64,000 nt of DNA from NCBI GenBank assembly GCA_016712415.1, contig JADJRC010000001.1:548280-612279 (forward strand). Direction: 5' to 3'. Shown here piece after piece: positions 39,849 through 48,341 of this stretch. Position 1 is the first letter of the stretch. Each line of letters opens with the position of its first letter. The notes below the pieces were generated by a model, which was not told the DNA's origin, did no database searches, and saw only the letters and a list, made by a program, of their open reading frames with translations. Position numbers and translations under genes: made by a program. Origin of the DNA: Lewinellaceae bacterium. GTDB lineage: Bacteria; Bacteroidota; Bacteroidia; Chitinophagales; Saprospiraceae.

Positions 39849-41198
39849 ATGAAACAGAAAATGCCGGCGTATGCCGTGCTCCTTATGGTTGCCCTGGCGT
39901 TCTGGGCGGCATGTACCAAACCCTCCCCATTCGGTTCCGACCTGCTCAGCGACGACCTGGCTGATTACGCCTTTACCGATACTGTAACGGTATGGTGCAC
40001 CGTAGAACTCGAAGACAGCGTCCTGACGTCTGACCCAAGTTCCACGGCTTCTTCGTTCCTGTGTGGCGAACTCGCCGATCCGGCGTTTGGCAAAACGAAC
40101 GCAGAGATTTTTACCCTGCTGCATATGGACTTTCCGGAGCCGGGTTTTGACTCCCTCAAACACCAGTACGACTCCATTGTCTTGTATATGCGTTATGCTC
40201 CGTCAAGCGTATACGGCGACACGCTCCAGCCCCAAACCTTGCGTGTGTACCGCCTCAATGAACTGCTCGACGACGAAAACAGTTACTACTCCAACAGCAC
40301 CCTCAATGCCGGCGCAGAGATCGGTCGACTGGAATCATTCCTGCCCAAGCCCAATACTCCCGACAGTTTGATCGTTACTACAAGTAAAGCCCCTTATGTC
40401 CGGATTCCGCTCAGCGACGATTTTGGCAAGGAGTTGTTTCGCCTGGACACGACGACATTGGAGACCGACACCAGTTTTTACAAGGCACTTCGGGGTCTGA
40501 AAATTGTCGCGTCGAGCGGAGGCGCCAGTCCGGGCGCCATGCTGGCGTTTAACCTGAACGATGAAGCGTATAGCCGCGTTCGCCTGTATTATCACGATAT
40601 CGCCGATACGACACTTCGGCACTTCGACTTTTTCTTTGCGGGCTCCAACAAGTTTGTCCACTTCGACCACGACTACAGCGGAACCCCGGCAGGCCAGGTA
40701 ATCGGCCAGATGTCTGACGATCTGATGTACCTGCAACCCATGCAGGGACTTCGGATAAAGGTGGAGTTCCCCTATATCGACAAGTTCGATAATATAGCGG
40801 TAAACAAAGCCCAGCTGGTGCTGACCAATGCCGACAACAACAGCTTGCTTACCCCTGCAAACCAGTTGGTTTTCACCGAGGTGCGCGGCGATACGACGGC
40901 AGTATTCACCAGTGACGTGCTTTATGCCATCGGGCCGGCGCTCAACCAGGGCTTCAGCAGATTTGGCGGCAATCCGGAAATGGAAAACGTAAACGGCACA
41001 CTTGTTGAGCGATATCGCCTGACCCTGACGCAACGGCTTCAGGATATGGTGGACGATACTTCCGGTGAACTGAAAAAGAAAACGGTATATATTAACGTTA
41101 CACCACAAAGCAGGGTTGCACAGCGCTCTGTTCTGTACGGACCGGGAAGCGCTGCGTTTCCGGCTAAACTGGAATTGAAGTATACCAGGGTGCAGTGA
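39849..41198 (+). CDS. DUF4270-family lipoprotein
   Basis: 449 residues from MKQKMPAYAVLLMVALAFWAAC. The Cys in FWAACTK is the likely lipid-attachment site, so it is probably an outer-membrane lipoprotein. The family pattern is present: GSDLL near the N-terminus, FLCGELADPAFGKTNAEIF, YDSIVLYMRY..VYGDT, and a C-terminal LYGPGSAAFPAKLEL(K/R)Y. The function is unknown. The neighbours (short glycogen synthase upstream, glmS downstream) are the usual ones in the phylum, which suggests a link to envelope polysaccharide or amino-sugar supply, but that is inference. Confidence 0.88.
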   Translation: MKQKMPAYAVLLMVALAFWAACTKPSPFGSDLLSDDLADYAFTDTVTVWCTVELEDSVLTSDPSSTASSFLCGELADPAFGKTNAEIFTLLHMDFPEPGFDSLKHQYDSIVLYMRYAPSSVYGDTLQPQTLRVYRLNELLDDENSYYSNSTLNAGAEIGRLESFLPKPNTPDSLIVTTSKAPYVRIPLSDDFGKELFRLDTTTLETDTSFYKALRGLKIVASSGGASPGAMLAFNLNDEAYSRVRLYYHDIADTTLRHFDFFFAGSNKFVHFDHDYSGTPAGQVIGQMSDDLMYLQPMQGLRIKVEFPYIDKFDNIAVNKAQLVLTNADNNSLLTPANQLVFTEVRGDTTAVFTSDVLYAIGPALNQGFSRFGGNPEMENVNGTLVERYRLTLTQRLQDMVDDTSGELKKKTVYINVTPQSRVAQRSVLYGPGSAAFPAKLELKYTRVQ

Positions 41199-41340
41199 TG
41201 CGGGTTGGAATGCGCCGGGGTGAAGTGATTCAATAAATTTTTAATGTTTTTAGAATCATTAATCCCTGGAGTCCAATGTTTTACACTGGATATGTTGCTT
41301 GTTGCATGCCGACATTTGCATAACTTCTCCGACTGTTTAT

Positions 41341-41348
41341 TATTTTTG
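41341..41348 (+). promoter_or_regulatory. -7 box for glmS
   Basis: TATTTTTG matches TAnnTTTG, 30 bases before the glmS ATG. Confidence 0.5.
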
Positions 41349-41377
41349 AACCTTGAACCATTTGCATTTTCTTTATT

Positions 41378-43219
41378 ATGTGTGGAATAGTCGCCTACAT
41401 CGGTACCCAAAAGGCTTATCCGATCATCATGAAAGGCCTTCAGCGCCTTGAATACCGCGGATACGACAGCGCCGGCATCGCCCTGCAAAACGGCACGTTA
41501 AGCGTATACAAGAAAAAAGGCAAGGTCGCCGACCTGGTCGAGCATACGCGTGGGAAAAACATCAGTGGCAGCATCGGCATGGGGCATACCCGCTGGGCGA
41601 CCCACGGGAAACCCGACGACACCAATGCGCACCCGCATACCAGCGGGAACAACCGTCTGGTGCTGATCCACAACGGTATTATTGAAAATTATGCCGTGCT
41701 GAAAAGTACCCTGCAGAAACTCGGCCACACATTTTACAGCGAAACCGATACGGAAGTACTGGTGCACCTGGTGGAAGAAGTGCAACAGCGGGAAAATATT
41801 CCACTGGAAGAGGCTGTTCGCCAGGCGCTTACGCAAGTGCACGGCGCATACGCCATTGTGGTCATGGACCGCCAGGATCCGCACAAACTCGTTGCTGCCC
41901 GCAAAAGCAGCCCGCTGGTGATCGGTATCGGCAAGGATGAATTCCTGGTAGCCTCCGACGCGACACCTATTGTAGAACATACGAAAAATGTCGTTTACCT
42001 CAACGACGAAGAGGTGGCAACCGTTACCCTCGACGGCCAGCTGGTGGTAAAAACCCTGCGCAACGAGGTGATGACCCCCACCATTCACCAGATCGAACTT
42101 GAAATCGAGCAACTGGAAAAAGGCGGTTACGACTATTTTATGCTGAAAGAGATATTCGAGCAGCCCGTTACCATAGCAGAATGTATGCGCGGACGTATGA
42201 GTCCCGAGGAAGGCTGGGTGCGGCTCGGCGGCATGGTCGAATACCAGAAGCGCATGGTCAACGCCCAGCGCATGATCATTCTCGGCTGCGGCACTTCGTG
42301 GCACGCCGGTATGATCGCCGAATACCTGTTTGAAGACCTTGCCCGCCTGCCGGTTGAGGTGGAGTACGCCTCGGAATTCCGCTACCGCAACCCGGTAGTG
42401 CGCGAAAATGATGTCGTGCTGGCTATTTCCCAGTCGGGCGAAACAGCCGATACCTTTGCCGCGCTGGAACTGGCCAAGGAACGCGGCGCGCTGACCTATG
42501 GCATAGTGAACGTGGTGGGCTCCTCTATTTCCAGGCTCACACACAGCGGATCCTATATCCACGTAGGCCCTGAAATCGGCGTGGCGTCCACCAAGGCATT
42601 TACCGGTCAGGTGACGATGCTCACCATGATGGCGCTTATTCTGGGTTACGAACGGGGGTATTTGCCCAAATCGCAGTACCAGAAGCTCGTGCAGGAACTC
42701 GCTATCATTCCGGACAAAGTGGAGTCGCTGCTTCAAAAATGCCACGAACAGGTGAAATATATCGCCGGCGAGTTCAAAGATGCGACCAATGCGCTTTATC
42801 TCGGCAGGGGCTACAATTTCCCCGTGGCGCTGGAAGGCGCATTGAAACTTAAAGAGATCAGTTACCTGCACGCAGAGGGCTATCCGGCGGCGGAAATGAA
42901 ACACGGCCCGATCGCACTGATCGACGAAAACATGCCCGTTTTTGTGATCGCCACCAACCGCAGCGCATACGAAAAGGTCGTTTCGAACATTCAGGAAGTA
43001 AAAGCCCGCAAGGGCGTGGTGGTCGCGGTAGTCACTGAAGGCGATGAAGCCATCAAGAAACTGGCCGACTACACCATTGAAATACCCGGAACGGAGGAGC
43101 CGCTCACCCCTTTGCTGTCGGTTATACCGCTGCAACTGCTTGCCTATCACATCGCTGTTTTGCGCAACTGCAACGTCGACCAACCGCGCAACCTGGCAAA
43201 ATCGGTGACGGTAGAATAA
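41378..43219 (+). CDS. glmS: Glutamine--fructose-6-phosphate aminotransferase (isomerizing)
   Basis: 613 residues, full length. It makes glucosamine-6-phosphate for peptidoglycan and LPS in the cytoplasm. The N-terminal nucleophile Cys2 in MCGIVAYIG and the GHTRWATHG and NGIIENY motifs form the glutaminase domain. Two SIS domains follow from ~residue 290 (GCGTSWHAG, SQSGETADT, EIGVASTKAFT). The tail PRNLAKSVTVE carries the isomerase Lys. I see no glmS ribozyme-like leader, which fits a Gram-negative. A 601-residue ORF on the other strand is a shadow. Confidence 0.98.
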   Translation: MCGIVAYIGTQKAYPIIMKGLQRLEYRGYDSAGIALQNGTLSVYKKKGKVADLVEHTRGKNISGSIGMGHTRWATHGKPDDTNAHPHTSGNNRLVLIHNGIIENYAVLKSTLQKLGHTFYSETDTEVLVHLVEEVQQRENIPLEEAVRQALTQVHGAYAIVVMDRQDPHKLVAARKSSPLVIGIGKDEFLVASDATPIVEHTKNVVYLNDEEVATVTLDGQLVVKTLRNEVMTPTIHQIELEIEQLEKGGYDYFMLKEIFEQPVTIAECMRGRMSPEEGWVRLGGMVEYQKRMVNAQRMIILGCGTSWHAGMIAEYLFEDLARLPVEVEYASEFRYRNPVVRENDVVLAISQSGETADTFAALELAKERGALTYGIVNVVGSSISRLTHSGSYIHVGPEIGVASTKAFTGQVTMLTMMALILGYERGYLPKSQYQKLVQELAIIPDKVESLLQKCHEQVKYIAGEFKDATNALYLGRGYNFPVALEGALKLKEISYLHAEGYPAAEMKHGPIALIDENMPVFVIATNRSAYEKVVSNIQEVKARKGVVVAVVTEGDEAIKKLADYTIEIPGTEEPLTPLLSVIPLQLLAYHIAVLRNCNVDQPRNLAKSVTVE

Positions 43220-43323
43220 ACGCATTATATCGTCAAATTCAACAATCGGAGCAGTTTTCTCCTCTATACGAAAACATGCCCCCCCATTAATGAACCAACT
43301 CATTTAACACTCACCAGCTCATC

Positions 43324-44022
43324 GTGAAAATAGATATCGAATATAATACCGAAAGGGAGATCATAAAATTTCCCGAATACGGCCGCTCCATACAGGAGAT
43401 GCTGCAATACGCCAAAACAATCGAAGATCGCGATAAAAGACAAAAGACCATTGAATCCATCATCGGATTGATGATGACACTCAATCCCAGTGGCAACCGC
43501 AACCTGGAGGACTACAAAGAGAAATTGTGGGACCACGCCTTTGCCATTGCCGATTACGATCTGGATGTGACGCCGCCGCCGGGTATCGTACTCCGCAGGC
43601 AGGAAGAACGGCCCAAGGCAGAGCCTGTTGGTTACCCCGCAACGGCCACACGATTCCGCCACTATGGCAACGGCATTCAGGCACTGATGCGGAAAGCCAT
43701 CGAAATGCCCGACGGCCCGAAAAAGGAAGGTTTTGTCGAGGTCATCGCCTCCTATATGAAACTGGCGTATAAAACCTGGAACCGCGAGCACTACGTCAGC
43801 GACGACATTGTAAAAGAAGACCTCGAAATCCTTTCCGACGGCCAGTTGGTGCTGCACGAAGGGCACGACTCGCTCGACAAACTCGCCGCCGGCGCCGGCA
43901 AACACGACAAAGACCGCCGTCAGCAAAATCAGCGCAATCGCGGCAAACAGCAGAACAACGGCGGCGGGCGCAACCGGAAACGCGCGAATTACGGCAACAA
44001 CTACCGGAAACGGAAAAAGTAA
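43324..44022 (+). CDS. DUF4290-family protein
   Basis: 232 residues. The family N-terminus YNTEREIIKFPEYGRSIQEML and central RHYGNGIQALMRKAIEMPDGPKKEGFVEVIASYMKLAYKTWNRE are clear. The last ~45 residues are a basic, Asn/Gln/Arg-rich tail (KHDKDRRQQNQRNRGKQ...) that looks disordered and nucleic-acid binding. It probably starts at GTG 43324, since no ATG is near. It is cytoplasmic and its function unknown. It is commonly found close to cell-envelope genes such as murA; here it follows glmS, and the channel gene begins 48 bases downstream. Confidence 0.87.
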   Translation: MKIDIEYNTEREIIKFPEYGRSIQEMLQYAKTIEDRDKRQKTIESIIGLMMTLNPSGNRNLEDYKEKLWDHAFAIADYDLDVTPPPGIVLRRQEERPKAEPVGYPATATRFRHYGNGIQALMRKAIEMPDGPKKEGFVEVIASYMKLAYKTWNREHYVSDDIVKEDLEILSDGQLVLHEGHDSLDKLAAGAGKHDKDRRQQNQRNRGKQQNNGGGRNRKRANYGNNYRKRKK

Positions 44023-44070
44023 CCCTTGTCCGGGGAATGTTTACCTTGCAGTAGCAATCCGGATCGCCCG

Positions 44071-45027
44071 ATGTTTCGTCGCCTGTTTTATATATTCCTG
44101 ATCGGTCTGTTTATGGCTTCTCCAGGCCGTGTTGCAGCCCAGGCGCAACAGGCGCAGGTAGGCGTTTACCTGATGAACCTGTACGACCTGAACATGGACG
44201 AGCATTCGTTCTACGCGGATTTCTACATCTGGTTCAAATGGAAAGGCGACATAGATCCCACCGATATTGAATTTGTCAACTCCATCGAAAAGTGGAGCAT
44301 GGCCATCGCGCAATCCGGCGACAGCAGCAACATGATGCTGAATGATGGCACCAATTACCGCATTTACCGGGTAGAAGGCCGTTTTTTTCATTCCTTTTCC
44401 CTCAATCGTTTTCCCCTGGACTGCCATACGCTCGACATTCAGTTGGAAAGTCCGGAACACCCGGCGGATTCGCTTGTGTATGTGCCCGACACCGATGCGG
44501 CCGAGATCAGGAATACCCTTAACCTGGTGGGTTGGGAAACCCGGGGCTGTACACTTGAGACAAGCATTCACGACTACGGCACCAATTTCGGCAACCCCGA
44601 GGAAAATGCGCAGCGTTACAGCAACCTGACCTATGCCGTTACGCTGGCCCGCCCGGTTAGTTACTTTATCCTGAAGATGCTGCTGCCGCTCCTGATCGTC
44701 ATGTTTGTCAGCATCGGCGCGCTGATCCTGCACCCGACCTATATCGATACCCGTTCCTCCCTGCCCATAGGCGGTTTGCTGACCGCTGTGTTTTTGCAGC
44801 AGTCGTACAGCGACGCCCTGCCCGATACGGGCTATATGGTGCTCATGGACAAGATCTACCTGCTGAGTTATTTGCTGATCTCGATAGTGCTCCTGCAGGT
44901 CATACGCTCGGGTAACGACCTGGAACGCGGGAAACCGGAGACCTTGATTATGAAGCGGGAAAGAAGACTGGCAAAAGTGTTTTTAGCCATATTTGCGGCA
45001 GGGGTGTTGTTGCTGTGCGCGTTGTGA
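44071..45027 (+). CDS. Pentameric ligand-gated ion channel homologue (Cys-loop receptor family)
   Basis: 318 residues: signal peptide (MFRRLFYIFLIGLFMASPGRVAAQA), an extracellular beta-sandwich of ~190 residues, then four hydrophobic helices. The family's central loop is seen as FSLNRFPLDCHTLDIQLES, with the FP-x-D core. M1 starts near YFILKMLLPLLIVMFVSIG. M2, the pore helix, is in SSLPIGGLLTAVFLQQSYSD, M3 in YLLSYLLISIVLLQVI and M4 in KVFLAIFAAGVLLLCAL. Like GLIC/ELIC it lacks the large M3-M4 loop. It would sit in the inner membrane with its receptor part in the periplasm. The ligand is unknown. The ATG at 44071 is chosen because it begins the signal peptide. Confidence 0.82.
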   Translation: MFRRLFYIFLIGLFMASPGRVAAQAQQAQVGVYLMNLYDLNMDEHSFYADFYIWFKWKGDIDPTDIEFVNSIEKWSMAIAQSGDSSNMMLNDGTNYRIYRVEGRFFHSFSLNRFPLDCHTLDIQLESPEHPADSLVYVPDTDAAEIRNTLNLVGWETRGCTLETSIHDYGTNFGNPEENAQRYSNLTYAVTLARPVSYFILKMLLPLLIVMFVSIGALILHPTYIDTRSSLPIGGLLTAVFLQQSYSDALPDTGYMVLMDKIYLLSYLLISIVLLQVIRSGNDLERGKPETLIMKRERRLAKVFLAIFAAGVLLLCAL

Positions 45028-45070
45028 CCCTGCACAATGTTTCCTGCTCCTGTCAACTCATAAATGACCC

Positions 45071-46237
45071 ATGCGCTTACTCTTTCTGATCGTTTTGGCC
45101 CTGATGTGCGGGATTAAACGCAGCCCTGCCCAGAATCTCGTTCTCAACCCTTCTTTCGAGCAATTGAAGCCAAAAGGCGTGGGCGTGGCCTGCGAATTTA
45201 TGCAGTATTCCGTTTTTTTCTCCGAGACCCTCGACACCTGGACGTCTTTCGAGAGCATGACGCCTGACGTGCTTCGGGCGGCTGAAAACTGCCGGTGGCT
45301 GCAACAGGTACACAGCGGCGAATATTGTATCGGACTGGTGCATTACCTGCCTTCAGAAGATACAGGCCAGAAAAGCGACTACCACGAGTGGGTCACCGGA
45401 AGGCTTTCGGCCCCGCTCCGGCCGGGCCGGAGATACCGGCTGGAATGCTGGGTAAGGGAAGACACCGCTATTATACGGGACCATCTCAGGAAGGTATATG
45501 CGCCAAATACACCTATTGAGCCGGTGCGGGCAGGCAACCTTGGATTCAGTTTTTCCGTGCGGCCCAGGCAGGAGACCGGCTACAAACCGCAGGTCAACTT
45601 TGCCGATGCAATCGTGACCAACGGCGCATGGATCAAACTCTCGGCGACTTTTGTGCCCGACCAGCCCTTCCAGTTTTTCACACTGGGCAACTTTTTTAAA
45701 GACGCACAGACACCCAACGACCTGTCTGTCGAACGACATAAGGCGATCGATGAAAAAAATGCAGCGATAAAATTTCCGCTGGACCGCATCAAGCGCGCCG
45801 GATACCTGTGTATCGACGACATCTCGATAACCCCGGAACCGGAACCGGATGCTCCTGTCCTTACCTTTGAAAAACAGTTGATACAGGAGCGCAAATTTAC
45901 CTTCAGCGCGGGCGTGCTGTTCGACACGGATAAGGCCGTTCTTCGCCCGGAAGCAGGCTCCGAACTCGACTCCCTGGTGTTATTCCTGCAAAAACACCCG
46001 AAAGCCTTGCTGGGCATCAGCGGCCACACCGACGATACCGGTTCTGCTGCGTACAACCTCGACCTCTCGGGGCAGAGGGCAAAAGCAGTGCGGGATTATC
46101 TGTTGAACAAAGGTATACCGGAGCATCAGGTTGACTGGAAAGCCTTCGGTGAAACGCGGCCGGTTGCCGAAAATACGACGGAAGAAGGGCGGCAAAAGAA
46201 CCGGCGGGTGGAGTGTATCCTGTTGAAATCCGGATAA
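45071..46237 (+). CDS. OmpA-family envelope protein
   Basis: 388 residues with a signal peptide (MRLLFLIVLALMCGIKRSPAQ). Residues ~20-260 resemble a carbohydrate-binding-like jelly roll (NLVLNPSFEQLKP, WVTGRLSAPLRPGRRYRLECWV, YLCIDDISI). The C-terminal ~110 residues are an OmpA peptidoglycan-binding domain (LFDTDKAVLRPEAGSELD, GHTDDTGSAAYNLDLSGQRA, NRRVEC). It probably tethers the outer membrane to the cell wall. It follows the ligand-gated channel gene by 43 bases on the same strand, so they may be co-transcribed. Confidence 0.88.
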   Translation: MRLLFLIVLALMCGIKRSPAQNLVLNPSFEQLKPKGVGVACEFMQYSVFFSETLDTWTSFESMTPDVLRAAENCRWLQQVHSGEYCIGLVHYLPSEDTGQKSDYHEWVTGRLSAPLRPGRRYRLECWVREDTAIIRDHLRKVYAPNTPIEPVRAGNLGFSFSVRPRQETGYKPQVNFADAIVTNGAWIKLSATFVPDQPFQFFTLGNFFKDAQTPNDLSVERHKAIDEKNAAIKFPLDRIKRAGYLCIDDISITPEPEPDAPVLTFEKQLIQERKFTFSAGVLFDTDKAVLRPEAGSELDSLVLFLQKHPKALLGISGHTDDTGSAAYNLDLSGQRAKAVRDYLLNKGIPEHQVDWKAFGETRPVAENTTEEGRQKNRRVECILLKSG

Positions 46238-46309
46238 TCCGCCTGGAACGCGCTGTTTGTTGGACAAAACGCCACATTCAGCGCATCTTTGCCCCATAAA
46301 AACCCATAC

Positions 46310-47026
46310 ATGGCACGTATCCTCCTTATTGAAACCGCAACCGAGGTCTGTTCCACGGCAATTGCCGTAGACGGCATTGTTGTCGCTATTGAAGAAGAAC
46401 TTCAGGCCCCGAGCCACTCCGCATTGCTGACACTTCAGATAGATGCCTGCGTAAAAACATCCGGAATCGCGCTTGCCGACCTCGATGCTGTCGCCGTCAG
46501 CCGCGGCCCGGGCTCCTACACCGCCTTGCGCGTCGGAGCCTCGGTAGCCAAGGGGATATGCTACGCGCTCGACAAGCCGCTCATAGCGCTCGATACCCTG
46601 TTTGCACTCGCTCATGCCGGCAAGGAGGCATACCCGCCCCCGACGCCCGCTACCGTTTATATACCCATGCTCGACGCCCGCAGGCAGGAAGTCTGGCTGG
46701 CTGTATATGATGCGTCAATGAACATGCTGGCGCCTGCCCAACCGCTGATCCTGGAAGACAAATTGTTTGAAAATTACATGCGTACAGCATTTCCGGACGC
46801 CCTGCCCGACCGGCTTGTTTTTTCAGGGAACGGTAGTTTGAAATTAAGTAATGTGAAACTGGATGAGAAAATGGCAGTGCAGACAGTTAAAAATTGCTCT
46901 GCAAGGCATTTTTCGACGATAACAGAGCGTTTTTTTCAACACAATGATTTTCAGGACATTGTATATTTTGAACCATTTTATATGAAACCGCCCAACATTA
47001 CGACACCTTCGAAAGCCCCGTTTTAG
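46310..47026 (+). CDS. tsaB: tRNA threonylcarbamoyladenosine biosynthesis protein TsaB
   Basis: 238 residues. TsaB is the inactive ASKHA-fold partner of TsaD in t6A37 synthesis on ANN-decoding tRNAs. The N-terminal ILLIETATEVCSTAIA, the HSALLTLQIDACV helix, AVAVSRGPGSYTALRVGASVAKG and the MLDARRQEVW motif are family hallmarks. The start at 46310 gives the usual N-terminus; seven extra residues would come from a weaker upstream codon. It is cytoplasmic. The downstream regulators are separated by a promoter-like box. Confidence 0.93.
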   Translation: MARILLIETATEVCSTAIAVDGIVVAIEEELQAPSHSALLTLQIDACVKTSGIALADLDAVAVSRGPGSYTALRVGASVAKGICYALDKPLIALDTLFALAHAGKEAYPPPTPATVYIPMLDARRQEVWLAVYDASMNMLAPAQPLILEDKLFENYMRTAFPDALPDRLVFSGNGSLKLSNVKLDEKMAVQTVKNCSARHFSTITERFFQHNDFQDIVYFEPFYMKPPNITTPSKAPF

Positions 47027-47106
47027 GGCCGATAGGCGGGTTTTTTCAGGTTTGTTAAATCAGATGAATATTTTCTGCTTGTAATCAGCGGGTTTACGTT
47101 TTAGGT

Positions 47107-47114
47107 TAATTTTG
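47107..47114 (+). promoter_or_regulatory. -7 box upstream of the first ArsR-fold regulator
   Basis: TAATTTTG matches TAnnTTTG, 92 bases before the ATG at 47206, leaving a moderately long leader. Confidence 0.4.
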
Positions 47115-47205
47115 TATGTCAGTTTTTTTTCACGAGAACTGGCACAATTTTGGGATATTAAACTCCGTCGAAACTGAGTTAACTTATCTTTTCAAAACAT
47201 TTTAT

Positions 47206-47544
47206 ATGAGAAAAGCGAATACCCAAACGGTTGTCTTGAAGAAGGGAAACAAAGACATTCCGCTGGATTACATCGAGCTGCGCAAGGCTGCTCTTGTATT
47301 GCGGGCAGTAAACCACAAGCTGCGCCAACGCATCATTGACTTGCTGGAAGAACATGAACGGATGACCGTAACCGATATCTATGTCAAATTGCGGCTTGAA
47401 CAAAGCGTAGCGAGCCAGCACCTGGCAATCCTGCGCCGGGCGGGCGTCGTTCGTACCGACCGTCAGGGAAAATTCATTTTCTACTCGCTGGATAAAGGCC
47501 GTCTGGGCCAGATATCTTCGCTGGTGGAAGAACTTGCTGCCTGA
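47206..47544 (+). CDS. ArsR-fold winged-helix transcriptional regulator 1
   Basis: 112 residues from MRKANTQTVVLKKGN; the longer frame from 47116 begins before any usual N-terminus. The winged helix is clear: LRQRIIDLLEEHERMTVTDIYVKLRLEQSVASQHLAILRRAGVV carries the recognition helix (EQSVASQHL) and RQGKFIFYSL the wing. The usual alpha-3 metal motif ELCVCD is absent, so it is not an ArsR/SmtB-type metal sensor at that site. It is followed 163 bases later by a paralogue with an almost identical recognition helix. Confidence 0.85.
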   Translation: MRKANTQTVVLKKGNKDIPLDYIELRKAALVLRAVNHKLRQRIIDLLEEHERMTVTDIYVKLRLEQSVASQHLAILRRAGVVRTDRQGKFIFYSLDKGRLGQISSLVEELAA

Positions 47545-47707
47545 GAACCACTTAGCAGAATTTACTGAGGTTCCCAATGCTGTACTCAGCTCCGCTCAGA
47601 CGGGGTTGTGTGCGGCATTTTTTTTGGTATTTTAGGCCACATGAAAGGTAAATTGCATATTTGCCATTGAAAACAGCGTATTCTATTTTGGCCTAATTAC
47701 CCTGTGC

Positions 47708-48034
47708 ATGAATAAACTTTCCGCACCCTCTCTGTACTTCCCGGTTGCGCACAACCTTGGTGCTGTATCCGAGATATTCAGAGCACTGGCACATCCCCTG
47801 CGTATACAAATATGCAGCATTATTGATGAGAAGAGCACCGCGTGTGTCAATGAAATCTATGTAGCCCTGAACATTGAACAGTCTGTGGCATCGCAGCATC
47901 TGCGTATTTTGAGACAGGCCAACCTCGTGTACACCAGACGCAAAGGGAAGTATGTTTATTATTTGCTGGACTACAGCAAAATTGCCCGGGCTTACGAAGC
48001 AGCCGGGCTTATTTGTGGGAACGGAAGGGTGTAA
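47708..48034 (+). CDS. ArsR-fold winged-helix transcriptional regulator 2
   Basis: 108 residues. LAHPLRIQICSIIDEKSTACVNEIYVALNIEQSVASQHLRILRQANLVYTRRKGKYVYYL in order gives the winged helix; the recognition helix EQSVASQHL is identical to regulator 1. It has a single Cys in helix 2-3 (STACVNE) and another near the C-terminus (LICGNG), not a CxC site. The shared DNA-reading helix suggests both proteins recognise similar operators, possibly regulating each other. No effector gene is adjacent. Confidence 0.85.
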   Translation: MNKLSAPSLYFPVAHNLGAVSEIFRALAHPLRIQICSIIDEKSTACVNEIYVALNIEQSVASQHLRILRQANLVYTRRKGKYVYYLLDYSKIARAYEAAGLICGNGRV

Positions 48035-48174
48035 CAAACATGAATCATCCCGAATTTTGCAATTGATTTTGGAGAAATCAAATATTTACAGATCAGTCGG
48101 TTATGTAAAATATCCGATCTGGTAGCGGTAAGGTTTCTGTAGCGATATTTGCGTTAAAAAACCTACCAGAGGGG

Positions 48175-48246
48175 GTATGTACGCCGGACTTCCTGGTCCG
48201 GCGCCTCCACAACGTTACAACGGACTTGGAAGTCCGTTGTACATAC
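48175..48246. repeat. Cruciform-like intergenic element with two hairpins inside an outer stem
   Basis: The outer pair GTATGTAC (48175-48182) / GTACATAC (48239-48246) encloses CGCCGGA..TCCGGCG and ACAACGGACT-TGGA-AGTCCGTTGT (10-bp perfect stem). The three-way layout is symmetrical on both strands. The rest of the 48035-48341 gap holds nothing else. Confidence 0.7.
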
Positions 48247-48341
48247 ACACAGCCTATATCCGACGTTATGGAAGTCGTGTTCGCCTGGAAAATTCGGGAT
48301 GACTCATGTTGAACTTTTCTAATCCCCTCTAACCCCAACCC

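Noticed and set aside
41498..43303. 601-residue ORF antisense to glmS
   Set aside because: No recognisable domain; glmS is unambiguous on the plus strand.
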